From Persicirhabdus sediminis (GTDB taxonomy: Bacteria > Verrucomicrobiota > Verrucomicrobiia > Verrucomicrobiales > Akkermansiaceae): a DNA stretch of 64,000 nt. The notes below the pieces were generated by a model. The model was not told the origin of the DNA, did not search any database, and saw only the letters and a list, made by a program, of their open reading frames with translations. The DNA lies in NCBI RefSeq assembly GCF_016595495.1, contig NZ_JAENIM010000043.1:90811-154810 (forward strand), written 5' to 3'. How positions within the stretch are numbered: position 1 is the first letter of the stretch; each line of letters opens with the position of its first letter. The position numbers and the translations under genes are program-made. This document shows positions 52,950 through 62,500 of this stretch, in pieces.

Positions 52950-53285
52950 AAAGATGCACGGCATTTTTTTGCATGCAAGCCATTGATTCTGTGCGATATT
53001 GGTGATTATGTAGCTAAAAGATGCACGGCATTTTTTAGATGCAAGCCACTAATTCTGTGCGATATTGGTGATTATGAAATCTCCAGAATCATCGCAGAAT
53101 CAACAAAAACCAGCGGAAACGAAGCCGCTGACGCCGCTGCAGCTTGCGGATTGTAAAACGGGTTTTTCTGGTGGCGCGGCGGGCATGATTTGTGCGCCGC
53201 CGTCTGGCGGGCATGTGGGTAATTAAAAGATGCACGGCATTTTTTAGATGCAAGCCACTGATTCTGTGCGATATTTGTGATTATG
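52950..53285 (+). repeat. Three copies of a about 60-bp RAYT-linked repeat
   Basis: Each copy runs AAAAGATGCACGGCATTTTT, then ATGCAAGCCA, ATTCTGTGCGATATT and GTGATTATG. Copies lie at about 52950-53010, 53016-53076 and 53226-53285. Each ends in an ATG: the first is followed directly by TAG, the second opens a truncated copy of the transposase 5' end, and the third is the start of the intact transposase gene. The short dyad ATGC-ACG-GCAT followed by T suggests a small hairpin. Confidence 0.88.
53074..53226 (+). pseudogene. Duplicated, truncated 5' end of the transposase gene
   Basis: The 50-codon frame nearly repeats the first 48 residues of the intact gene (MKSPES..., KPLTPLQLADCKTGFSGGAA, MICAPPSGGHV), then ends HVGN-stop where the next repeat copy begins. 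The offset between the two ATGs is 209 bp. It has no catalytic part and looks like a partial tandem duplication. Confidence 0.82.
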
Positions 53286-54497
53286 AAATCTCCAGAACCA
53301 ACGCTGAATCAACAAAAACCAGCGGCAAGGAAGCCGCTGACGCCGCTGCAGCTGGCGGATTGTAAAACGGGTTTTTCTGGTGGCGCGGCGGGCATGATTT
53401 GTGCGCCGCCGTCTGGCGGGCATGTGCGTATTGTTGGTGATGATCAGCACTCCTACTGTTACCACGTGATGAGCCGCACGGCGGGAGGAGATTATCTGTT
53501 TGGCGACCAGGAAAAAGAAGCATTTTTACGCATCATGTGGCGCATGGCGCGCTTCTCAGGCATAAAAATCCTGACTTATTGTTTGATGGATAACCATTTT
53601 CACTTGCTCATTCGCGTGCCTAGCAGGGTGAAATTCAATGCCAAATTTGAAGCCTACGAATCACACGGTCGGCCAGACGAAAGACCGTCGCAAACCAAGC
53701 AGCAAGGGGAAGAGCGGCTGATCGAGCACCTGCGAACGCTGTATAGCAAAGCGTACATCAGCCAGCTGCGAGCCGAGCTGGCGCACATGCGCGCCAAAGG
53801 CATGGAGCGCTATGCTGATGAGCAACTAACTAAATACAAAGAGCGTTTTTGTAACTTAGAAAAATTCGTCAAAGAACTCAAAGAGCGCTACAGCCGATGG
53901 TATAACAAAACTCACGGTAGACGCGGCGCGCTTTGGATGGGCCGCTACAAAAGCGTGTTGGTAGAATCTGCTAACAAACCAGCAGAACACGAAACCGGTG
54001 AAGATTTCACCGCGCTTCATGCCATCGCCGCCTACATCGATCTGAACCCAGTTAGAGCGAGCATCGTTAGCGATCCCAAAGACTACCGCTGGTGCGGTTA
54101 CGCGGCTGCTCTAGCTGGCAGCAAACGCTGTCGTTACGGGCTCTGCGAGGTGATGCGCGTGGCACAAACTAGCTGGAGGAAAAACGCCCATCGCTACCGA
54201 CTCTGGCTGATAGAAGACGCAGCCGTGACTGATGAAAATGCCAAATCCCAGCTAGAAAATGAACGTGCTAGAGAGGGCAAAATCTCACCCGCCGAGCTAC
54301 TGCGGCACAAGATCAAATACTTCACCGACGGCGTGGCCATCGGCGGCAAAGCCTTCATCAACAATCAATTCAGAACTCACCGCAAAAAGTTTGGCAAGAA
54401 ACGCAAGCAAGGCGCAAAGCCTATCACCTCAGCTGGCCAGCCAGCTGAAAGTCCTAGCAAACTCTACAGCCTGCGCGGATTTCGCGGTACGAGTTAG
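53283..54497 (+). CDS. IS200-like/REP-associated (RAYT-type) HUH transposase
   Basis: 404 residues. The Y1-transposase core begins near residue 60 (HSYCYHVMSRTAGGDYLFGD), with LTYCLMDNHFHLLIRV providing the HUH-type HFH motif and ERYSRWYNKTHGRRGALWMG a likely catalytic Tyr region. An insertion of about 85 residues (Arg/Glu-rich helix) separates them. YIDLNPVRASIVSDPKDYRWC is also typical of RAYT proteins. The N-terminal 50 residues are duplicated upstream. Repeats at its 5' end share a core with the 43-kb array, as expected for a single-copy domesticated transposase with its own repeat family. No terminal insertion-sequence ends were seen, and activity is unproven. Confidence 0.87.
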   Translation: MKSPEPTLNQQKPAARKPLTPLQLADCKTGFSGGAAGMICAPPSGGHVRIVGDDQHSYCYHVMSRTAGGDYLFGDQEKEAFLRIMWRMARFSGIKILTYCLMDNHFHLLIRVPSRVKFNAKFEAYESHGRPDERPSQTKQQGEERLIEHLRTLYSKAYISQLRAELAHMRAKGMERYADEQLTKYKERFCNLEKFVKELKERYSRWYNKTHGRRGALWMGRYKSVLVESANKPAEHETGEDFTALHAIAAYIDLNPVRASIVSDPKDYRWCGYAAALAGSKRCRYGLCEVMRVAQTSWRKNAHRYRLWLIEDAAVTDENAKSQLENERAREGKISPAELLRHKIKYFTDGVAIGGKAFINNQFRTHRKKFGKKRKQGAKPITSAGQPAESPSKLYSLRGFRGTS

Positions 54498-54731
54498 GTA
54501 GCTGGAAAGTATATTAACGAGTCAATTCTCAGCCAGAGATCGATGCTGCAGTGTGACACATGTAGCACTAAATTTTCCATCTAGAACATCTGGCTACCAA
54601 CTAGCTCACTCGCGTGTTAGTTTGGTTGGTAGTTCATCTCAGTTGGGAAATGGATGGTCACCATGCAAGAAAATGCAGAATTTCCAGCTGGAAAATGGCT
54701 TCGCTTGAGATGTTTGCTAGAGAGAAGGCAA

Positions 54732-56978
54732 CTAGAACCCCATGGCATCCATATCAAATACGATGGTAACGTCTTCAGGTGGTGGGGTGGCCGTTAGGAT
54801 CTTGTTGACGTAGTTGCTGAGCAGTCTAGCAGACGGGCTGCGCAGCATCAGCTGGAATCGATATTGCCCGTGAGCTTTGGTGAGCGCAGCTGGAAGTGGT
54901 TCGCCTAGATAGATGCCTTCAGGGAGGTTTTTGGCGAGCCTTTGGTGGATATTTTCTAGGGTAAACTCAGCGCGGCGCTCGTGCGATGATCGCGTTCCTA
55001 GCAGCGCGCAGTGGGTGAATGGCGGGTAGCCAAATTGCGAGCGGAATTCTAACTCCTGATCGGCATAACCATTAAAATCATGGTGGCGAGCAAATTGGAT
55101 AGATGGCGAGTGTGGGGTGAATGTTTGCACGATCACCTCGCCCTCGAGCTCGCCACGTCCAGCGCGACCAGCCACCTGAGTGAGCAGCTGGAATGTGCGC
55201 TCGCCGGCACGGAAATCTGGGATGTGAAGTCCGAGGTCGGCATTGAGGATACCGACGAGTGTGACGTTAGGAAAATGCAGCCCTTTGGCGATCATCTGCG
55301 TGCCGATAATTATATCTATCTTTTTCTGGCGGAATGCTGTTAGCGTGTTTTTCAGCGCATTTTTTTTGCGCATGGCATCGGCATCGATGCGGGCGACTTT
55401 GGCGCGCGGGAAGAGCTTCTGCAGTACACCCTCTACTTTTTCTGTGCCGTACCCTTGCAGGCGGATGGCGGGGTCGTTGCACTCTGGGCAGTTTTTTGGC
55501 ACGATGGCTTGGTGCCCGCAGATGTGGCAAATGAGCCGTTCTTCGGCGCGGTGATAGGTTAGAGGGACTGCGCAATGGTTGCACTCACAGACGTGTCCGC
55601 AAGCTGGGCACTGGAGTGAGCGGGCAAAGCCACGGCGGTTGAGAAAGAGGATGATTTGTTCTCCTTTTTCGAGTTTGTTATCCATGCGGCCACGCAGCGC
55701 ATCTGATAGAATGGCACCTTTGTGTTTGTGTGACTCAATGCGCATGTCGATGATGCGGATGATGGGCATGGATTGGTCATCAGCTCGTTTTTTCAGCTCT
55801 ACCAGCTGGTATTTTTCAGCTAGATAGTTCTGATAGCTTTCTAATGATGGTGTAGCTGAGCCGAGCACGACGGCGCATTTTTCAAAATGAGCACGGAGGA
55901 CTGCCATGTCGCGACCGTGGTAGCGCGGTGCCACTTCTTGTTTGTAGGTATTTTCGTGTTCTTCGTCGACGATGATGAGGCCGAGCTTGTAGAGCGGCGC
56001 GAAGACAGCTGAGCGGGCACCGATGACGATGCGCGCTTCGCCTTTGCGGATGCGGTGCCATTCGTCGAACCGTTCACCTTGTGATAGATTAGAGTGGAGC
56101 ACGGCTACGGCGTCGCCAATGTTAGCGAAGCGCGATTTGAAGCGCTGCACGGTTTGCGGTGTTAGGGCAATCTCAGGCACGAGGATGAGCGCGCTTTTTC
56201 CTTGGTTGATGACGTGCTGGGTGGCTTGCAGATAGACTTCGGTTTTTCCTGCGCCGGTGACGCCGTGGAGGAGGATGGGTTTGCCGCCGTCGTCTATGGT
56301 TTTGGTGATGATTTCCAGCCCAACTTCTTGTTCGTCGTTGAGTTTGAGTGGTTCGTCTTGGAGGAATTCTTCGCCTTGATCTGGATCGCGGCGCACGGCT
56401 TCATCTTTGGTGGTGATGTAGCCGGCTTTGGCTAAGGATTTGATAGATGAGGTGATGGACGAGCCTCCTAGGTCAGCTAGCGCCATTTCTCCGCCAGCTG
56501 CTTCTAGCAGTGAGATGATGAGTGATTGCTTGGGCGCACGTTTGGCCAGCTTGGCGGCGGCTTCTTCATCTGGCTTGTTAGCTAGGACAACGACCTTGCG
56601 AGTTTTTTCTGAATGCAGCTCTTGGCGGACGGACTCGGGCAGCAGCGCGCGCATGATTTGTTCCATGGGAGCGTTGTAGTATTTGGCCATCCAGTGGCCG
56701 AGCTCCATGAGTTTGGGGGTGACGAGTGGTTCTTCGTCGATGAGCGAGCTGAGTGGTCGCAGGGAGAACCCGAGGTCTTGGTCATTGTCGATGACGTCGA
56801 GCACGGTGCCGGTGGAGTTACGGTTGCGCAGGGGGACTTTGACGCGGCAGCCGGGCATGGGATTCATGCCTTCGGGGATGGCGTAGTCGAAGACGAGTTC
56901 GTTGGGGCCATCGATGAGAACTCGGGCGGCTGGGCTGGGACCAAAAAGTGACACGCTCAAGCAATGGCTGAGAGCCAA
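54732..56978 (-). CDS. priA: Primosomal replication restart helicase PriA
   Basis: 748 residues from a TTG at 56978; a GTG at 56954 (VSLFGPSPAARVLIDG) is a better family start and avoids overlapping the neighbouring terminator. The helicase has Walker A GVTGAGKTEVY, the DEEH box (IIVDEEHENTYKQE), GSATPSLESY and GTQMIAKGLHFPNVTLVGI. The zinc-binding insert is CPACGHVCECNHC...CHICGHQ...CPEC. It restarts stalled forks by loading DnaB. It is monocistronic. Confidence 0.93.
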   Translation of the reverse strand: MALSHCLSVSLFGPSPAARVLIDGPNELVFDYAIPEGMNPMPGCRVKVPLRNRNSTGTVLDVIDNDQDLGFSLRPLSSLIDEEPLVTPKLMELGHWMAKYYNAPMEQIMRALLPESVRQELHSEKTRKVVVLANKPDEEAAAKLAKRAPKQSLIISLLEAAGGEMALADLGGSSITSSIKSLAKAGYITTKDEAVRRDPDQGEEFLQDEPLKLNDEQEVGLEIITKTIDDGGKPILLHGVTGAGKTEVYLQATQHVINQGKSALILVPEIALTPQTVQRFKSRFANIGDAVAVLHSNLSQGERFDEWHRIRKGEARIVIGARSAVFAPLYKLGLIIVDEEHENTYKQEVAPRYHGRDMAVLRAHFEKCAVVLGSATPSLESYQNYLAEKYQLVELKKRADDQSMPIIRIIDMRIESHKHKGAILSDALRGRMDNKLEKGEQIILFLNRRGFARSLQCPACGHVCECNHCAVPLTYHRAEERLICHICGHQAIVPKNCPECNDPAIRLQGYGTEKVEGVLQKLFPRAKVARIDADAMRKKNALKNTLTAFRQKKIDIIIGTQMIAKGLHFPNVTLVGILNADLGLHIPDFRAGERTFQLLTQVAGRAGRGELEGEVIVQTFTPHSPSIQFARHHDFNGYADQELEFRSQFGYPPFTHCALLGTRSSHERRAEFTLENIHQRLAKNLPEGIYLGEPLPAALTKAHGQYRFQLMLRSPSARLLSNYVNKILTATPPPEDVTIVFDMDAMGF

Positions 56979-57006
56979 AAAAAGAGCAAGGAGGATCCTT
57001 GCTCTG
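56977..57006 (-). terminator. Terminator of the small lipoprotein gene
   Basis: Stem AGAGCAAGGA/TCCTTGCTCT with a 3-base loop and seven T on the minus strand, directly abutting the possible TTG start of priA. Confidence 0.85.
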
Positions 57007-57034
57007 GAGAAAATTTGTAATTATTTCGGCTGAA

Positions 57035-57220
57035 TTACTGTTGTTGCAGGGCGCCAAACATGCCAGCGCCTTCACCTGCTTGTGGCAAGTTTTGTGGCAT
57101 GGTGCTAGCGTTGCTTTGTGGGCCAGCTGGGCTGAACTCAGATGTGGGCTCACTGGCACATGATGAAAAGGCCAGTGCGGTAGCGGCGGCTGCAATGAGC
57201 GAGAAAAAGGTTTTCTTCAT
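57035..57220 (-). CDS. Small lipoprotein of unknown function
   Basis: 61 residues with a lipoprotein signal: KKTFFSLIAAAATALAFSSC, where the Cys after FSS fits a lipobox. The mature part (about 41 residues) is Ser, Pro and Gln-rich and ends in ALQQQ. It has its own terminator. It is probably anchored to a membrane; no function can be given. Confidence 0.75.
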   Translation of the reverse strand: MKKTFFSLIAAAATALAFSSCASEPTSEFSPAGPQSNASTMPQNLPQAGEGAGMFGALQQQ

Positions 57221-57359
57221 AGGCTGAAAATAATCGTCATCATGCTGGGTGCAAGTGAAATTTCTAGCTGGATGAACGAGTTGGCTGAGAAAACAGAAGT
57301 TTGAACTAGATGAACGTTAGATTTTGAGATTTTTTACTAAATGGTTAAAATCAGCGCCG

Positions 57360-57851
57360 ATGATGCGACCGATATTTGTTCTATTGTCAGTGGGCATGCT
57401 AAGTGCGTGTTCTATTGGGGGTTCAGAAAAATCTGCGAAGGATGCTGTAGTTGAGCTGAGAGCTAGCCAGCCAGTACCGGATAACGAGCAGGGATTATTA
57501 GTGCTGATGAACCGTGAGCGCCAGGCTCGTGGGCTGAAGCCATTGAAAACTGAACCAAGACTGACACGCGCGGCTAAAGCGCATTCACAAGACATGGTAA
57601 AGCGTGGGTATTTTGAGCACGTATGCCCGAGTGGTACGAGTTTCATTGAGCGCATGCTCGACCAGAACTATCCACATTCATCCAGCTCAGAGAACCTAGC
57701 TATCTGCAACAGCGCGGAAGTTTGCAATGATATCTGGATGAAGAGCCCTGAGCACCGCAAAAACATGCTGGGGAAAAAATACGAATACGTAGGCATTGGG
57801 CGAGTAGGCAACCATTGGACGGCAGTTTATGCCGCAGAAGATGGTAGCTAG
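57360..57851 (+). CDS. CAP/SCP-domain lipoprotein
   Basis: 163 residues from the ATG at 57360 (MMRPIFVLLSVGMLSAC, a lipoprotein signal with Cys in LSAC); the frame is open to a TTG at 57324. The CAP domain has LLVLMNRERQARGLKPLKTE, AAKAHSQDMVKRGYFEH, SENLAI, the DIWMKSPEHRKNMLGKKYE block and VGNHWTAVYA. The conserved His residues of the family are present (AHSQDM, FEH, EHRKNM). Bacterial CAP proteins are cell-surface proteins of mostly unknown function. Confidence 0.88.
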   Translation: MMRPIFVLLSVGMLSACSIGGSEKSAKDAVVELRASQPVPDNEQGLLVLMNRERQARGLKPLKTEPRLTRAAKAHSQDMVKRGYFEHVCPSGTSFIERMLDQNYPHSSSSENLAICNSAEVCNDIWMKSPEHRKNMLGKKYEYVGIGRVGNHWTAVYAAEDGS

Positions 57852-57942
57852 TTTTGCTGCCATTTAGCCAGCTAGCTGGTTTGTCAGTGCGGGATCGTTC
57901 TTTAACACTTGCAAGACGAGGTGCATCCAGTATCAGTCGGGC

Positions 57943-59229
57943 ATGCACTCATTTGAATACAAGAATGGTTCCTTGCACTGTGAGGATGTGAATTTGCAGG
58001 ACATTGCTGAGCAGTACGGTACGCCAGCCTATGTCTACAGCGCTAATACAATCCTCGATCACTACCGCCGTCTGGATGCAGCTCTGGCTGAGATCGACCA
58101 CTGTGTAGAGTACGCGGTGAAGGCGAACTCCAACCTCTCTGTATTGCGCCTGCTGGCGGAAGAGGGCAGCGGATTTGACATCGTTTCGGGCGGTGAGCTA
58201 TTCCGCGTGATCAAAGCTGGTGGCGACCCGAAAAAGTGCACCTTTGCTGGTGTGGGCAAAACTCGCGCTGAGATTGAATACGCGCTTGAGCAGGGGATTT
58301 ACAGCTTCAACGTTGAGAGCGAAGAAGAAGCTGCATTTATCAATGTGGTGGCTGGTGAGATGGGCAAAGTGGCGCCAATCGCCTTCCGCGTGAACCCAAA
58401 TGTCGACGCCAAGACCCACAAATATATCTCTACTGGTAAGTCCGAAAACAAATTTGGCGTTGATTTTGCATACATCGAAGCCGCCTACGAGCGCGCATCC
58501 CAGCTGGAAAACGTCAAGCTCATCGGCCTGCAGATGCACATTGGTTCTCAGCTGACTTCAGTGAGCCCATTCATCGAGGCGGTGGAAAAAGTTTCCCCAC
58601 TCGCAGCTAAGCTCAAGGCCACCTACGGCATCGAATTTTTCTCCATCGGCGGCGGTGTAGGCATCGTTTACGATCCTGCGCTAGAATCAGCCAAGCCAGA
58701 GTGGTGGGCAGCTCAAGAAGAAGAGCAGCGCCCGCTGACCATCGAAGAATACGCCGCTGGCGTGCTGCCTAAGCTCAAAGAGCTCGGGCTGAAAATTCTC
58801 CTCGAGCCAGGCCGCTACATCGTCGGCAATGCCGGGGTGATGCTCACTCAGTGTCTGTATGAGAAAAAGGGCAGCGCTAAGACATTCAAGGTGGTAGATG
58901 CCGGCATGAATGATCTCATCCGCCCAGCCCTGTACGAAGGCCATCACGAGATCGTACCCGTGGCTCAGCCAGCTGGAGATGACAATATCAAGATGGATGT
59001 CGTTGGCCCAATCTGTGAGACTGGTGATTTCTTCATGCAAAATGCTGAGCTGCCTAACTTCCCTGTTGGAAGTGTCATCGCGCTACTCAGCTCAGGTGCT
59101 TATGGATTTACCATGGCGTCTAACTACAATACTCGCCCGATGCCAGTTGAGATCATGGTAGACGGTGATCAGGCCAAAGTAATCCGCAAGCGTCAGTCAT
59201 TAGATGACTTGATCGCCGCTGAGCTGTAA
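57943..59229 (+). CDS. lysA: Diaminopimelate decarboxylase
   Basis: 428 residues. The PLP lysine is K60 in YAVKANSN, and SGGELFRVIKAGG, KHYIST-like HKYISTGKSENKFGV, LQMHIGSQL, FFSIGGGVGI, LLEPGRYIVGNAG, CETGDFF and SSGAYGFTMASNYNTRP are all present. It converts meso-diaminopimelate to lysine. Preceded by the CAP lipoprotein gene by 91 bp. A terminator follows at 59256. Confidence 0.95.
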   Translation: MHSFEYKNGSLHCEDVNLQDIAEQYGTPAYVYSANTILDHYRRLDAALAEIDHCVEYAVKANSNLSVLRLLAEEGSGFDIVSGGELFRVIKAGGDPKKCTFAGVGKTRAEIEYALEQGIYSFNVESEEEAAFINVVAGEMGKVAPIAFRVNPNVDAKTHKYISTGKSENKFGVDFAYIEAAYERASQLENVKLIGLQMHIGSQLTSVSPFIEAVEKVSPLAAKLKATYGIEFFSIGGGVGIVYDPALESAKPEWWAAQEEEQRPLTIEEYAAGVLPKLKELGLKILLEPGRYIVGNAGVMLTQCLYEKKGSAKTFKVVDAGMNDLIRPALYEGHHEIVPVAQPAGDDNIKMDVVGPICETGDFFMQNAELPNFPVGSVIALLSSGAYGFTMASNYNTRPMPVEIMVDGDQAKVIRKRQSLDDLIAAEL

Positions 59230-59255
59230 GCCTCCACATATTCATAATTTCTATT

Positions 59256-59290
59256 CGAGCTGGAGGGCAACCTTCAGCTCGTTTTTTTGT
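59256..59290 (+). terminator. Terminator after lysA
   Basis: Stem CGAGCTGGAGG/CCTTCAGCTCG with one mismatch, a GCAA loop, and seven T. The 59291-59526 stretch upstream of the beta-helix gene shows no recognised element. Confidence 0.85.
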
Positions 59291-59526
59291 GTCAAAAAAC
59301 GCAGAAAATTTTCAGCGCTAGCTGAGACAGGTGAAAATCGGCCTAAGTAATTTTGTTAGTTACAGTTGTGAGGTTTTGCCAAAGGAGGTTTTAAGGGTCC
59401 GTTTAAATTATTTGTGTCATAGATTGACGGCTAACTAGATTAGTTTGTGTGATGGATTCCTCGCGCTAGCGGGGTTGATCACCCAATGACTGTTAGCTAG
59501 TCAGCAATAATCAGACACAAAACATA

Positions 59527-62500
59527 ATGAGAATAAAACGGAACTTATTCTTGCTGTCATGCCTGTGTGGTATGACTGCGGGGCAGTCTGCAGAAGTGCA
59601 TGTTTCCCCCTCAGGCAAGGATACTAACGATGGTAGCGAGGCGAGCCCCTATCAGACACTAGGGAAAGCCCAGACGGCAGCGCGCGAGCTGATAAGCGCG
59701 GGTCTGCAGGAAGACCTGCAAGTCATCCTACACGATGGCCGTTATGAGCTTAGCTCTGAACTTACCTTTACCAGCGCAGATGCAGATAGCAGTTACCGGG
59801 TCACTTGGATGGCACGGGATGGCGAAAATGCCATGATCAGTGGTGGCAAAGAGATCTCTGGCTGGCAATTACAGCCAGACGGAAGCTGGGCGACACAAAT
59901 CCCAGAAGTGCAGAGCGGTGATTGGTACTTCCGCCAGCTGTTTGTCAATGGCAAGCGTGCGATGCGTGCCCGTTATCCTAACGACGATGGTTCTAACCAG
60001 TGGACGCTGGACTGTGAGACCTATTTCCCCGACAAATCAACCTATACCTGTAATCTTCTAGCTGAGGATGAAATGGTTGCTAGAGCTAACGATTGGGAAA
60101 ACAAAGACGAGGTAGAGTTAGTCATTCTACGTGTTTGGAGCTCGCACCGCAAATATTTCGAGGGCTTTGATGAGGCTACGCGGACCTTCACCCTAGAGGG
60201 CCCACACTCACAAGAGTTCGGCCACTATTTGGTGAACAAGAACCCCAAGGTTGTCTATTTCGAAAACTCTAAAGACTTTCTCGATGCTCCCGGCGAGTTC
60301 TATTTGGATCGTTCTAGCGGATGGTGTTATTACATGCCACGCATAGGTGAGGATATTGATTCCTTGGAGGTGATTGCCCCAGTGATGCAAAATCGCATGG
60401 TGTATTTCAACGACGTGAGCAATCTACATTTCTACAATGTTAGTTTCGCTCATTGCGATTTTTTGCTGCCGCGTGGATCAGCTACTGGCAGTAGCTATTC
60501 TGGCTGGTGCGAAGTGCAGGGGAATTTGGATTTTGGCGGCGGTGGTGGTTCCTATTGGAAATCTATCAGCGGTGCGGTTGAAGGTCGAACCATGAAAAAT
60601 TCCAGCTTTGTGAAGTGTCGATTTTTACATACTGAGGCGACAGCATTGCAGTTTGGTAGCTCATCGACTAACAATAAAGTGCTAGGCTGCGAATTTGCCG
60701 ACCTAGGTGGTAGTGGGATTGAAATTAAATTCCAGAATTACTCGAGCAATGATTACACGATCCAGAACAATAGCTTCCATGCGATTGGGCGTGTTTATCC
60801 GAGCTCACATCCTATTTTCAATCCACATTCAGATGCCATGGATTTCAGTTATAACGAATGTTATGACCTCGCTTACGGTGGTCCGAGTGTTGGATGGTGG
60901 GGCGGCGGTCAGGCCCACACGGTGACTTACAACCACATCTATAACTATAACAACATCGTGCAAGATACCGGAGGTATCTATACCCTCGGCGATATGCAGG
61001 GCACCTTGATTGCTCACAACCATATTCATGACGGCAATAAGGCGCTCAACCAAGGAAACTCGCGCATTATGTTCTTCGACGAATATAGCGCCAATGCGCA
61101 TATTGATGGTAATATTGGCTACGACGCATCCAACACTTTTGCTTTTAATAATAACCAAGGCGTGGATGCAAAAACTGGCTGGACCAAGTTAAGTTATGAA
61201 GGTGGAGTCATTAACCCTGACGATCTAACTGAGCAGGACTTCGGCAATAATTTACTGGAGAAAGGTTATGAAACCGAGCCGACAGCTGAGATGCTAGAAA
61301 CACCAGCGTACCGGCTGGCTGGACTGCAGCCGCAGTGGCGATACCTGCTAGAAACCGAAGTTGAAGCGACTGAGCTGATTAACTGGCAGCCGCTAACAAG
61401 TGATGGATTTGAAAATGGTCTGGGTAGCTGGCAGTCTGCTGGAGCCGATGCCGTTTTGCATACAGATGCTGCTGTAGCCTATCAGGGCGAGAACTGCGTG
61501 AAACTTAGTAATAGTGGCAGCAGCTCTCAGCTGACTCTATCAAGCCCGCTAGATGTTTCTGAGCGTGAGTCAGTCAAGCTGGCCTTTTGGTATCTAGCTG
61601 AGTCCTATGTTGATGGAGAATCATTTTCGCTTTCCTTCTTCGATGGCGCTGAGTGGGTGAGTGTGGCTAGCTTTGAACCGAATGTTGATTTCATTAATCA
61701 TCAGTTTCATTACGGTGATGTGGTTGTGCCAGCGCATCGATTCTCACCAGCTGGATTGCCAGCCAATGCGCAATTCCGTTTTGAAAACCACGGTTCAGCT
61801 AGCTCTATGGTTTATCTCGATGAGTTAGTTGTCTCGATTCCAAACAAGGCGCCACTGGCTCATGATGACAGCTATAAAACGCCAGCTAATGGCTCACTGC
61901 TCAGTGTGGCAGCGCCAGGTGTTCTGGCTAATGATAGCGACGCTGAAGGGGATGCTTTGAGTGTGGTTCTTGTGGCTGATGTTAGCGTGGGTGATCTGCA
62001 GTTGAATGCTGATGGATCCTTTAGCTACAGCGCTCCTGAAGGTTTTAGCGGTTTGCTTAGTTTTGCCTATCAAGCCGTTGATAGCCTCGGGGCGAGTACT
62101 CCAGCAGTGGTGACCATTGAGGTTTTCACTGAGGCGACTATCGAGCTGATGGTGGACCCAGAGATCACGAGTTTTGACTATCGGTCTAACACAGGCGACG
62201 CGCCAGATTGGCGAAGCCAAAAAGCAGATCGCATCACCTATGACATCAACGACAAAGCAGGGGCTGTTGGAGACTTACAAGATTTCAACTTGCAGGCGAA
62301 ATCCACCGCTGAAATCGCGAGCGAGCTCGCTATTGAGCAAAATCAGGCGGTGATCACTGGCATTGAACTCAAGCCACTTAGCTGGACATTTGGTTTTGTT
62401 GGCTGGACTGATGGATCTAGCAAGTTTGGCGACTCTGACGGAGAAATCGAAATCAGCTATGGCATCGACATCACCACGAGCAGGGGCGTTTATCGTAAAG

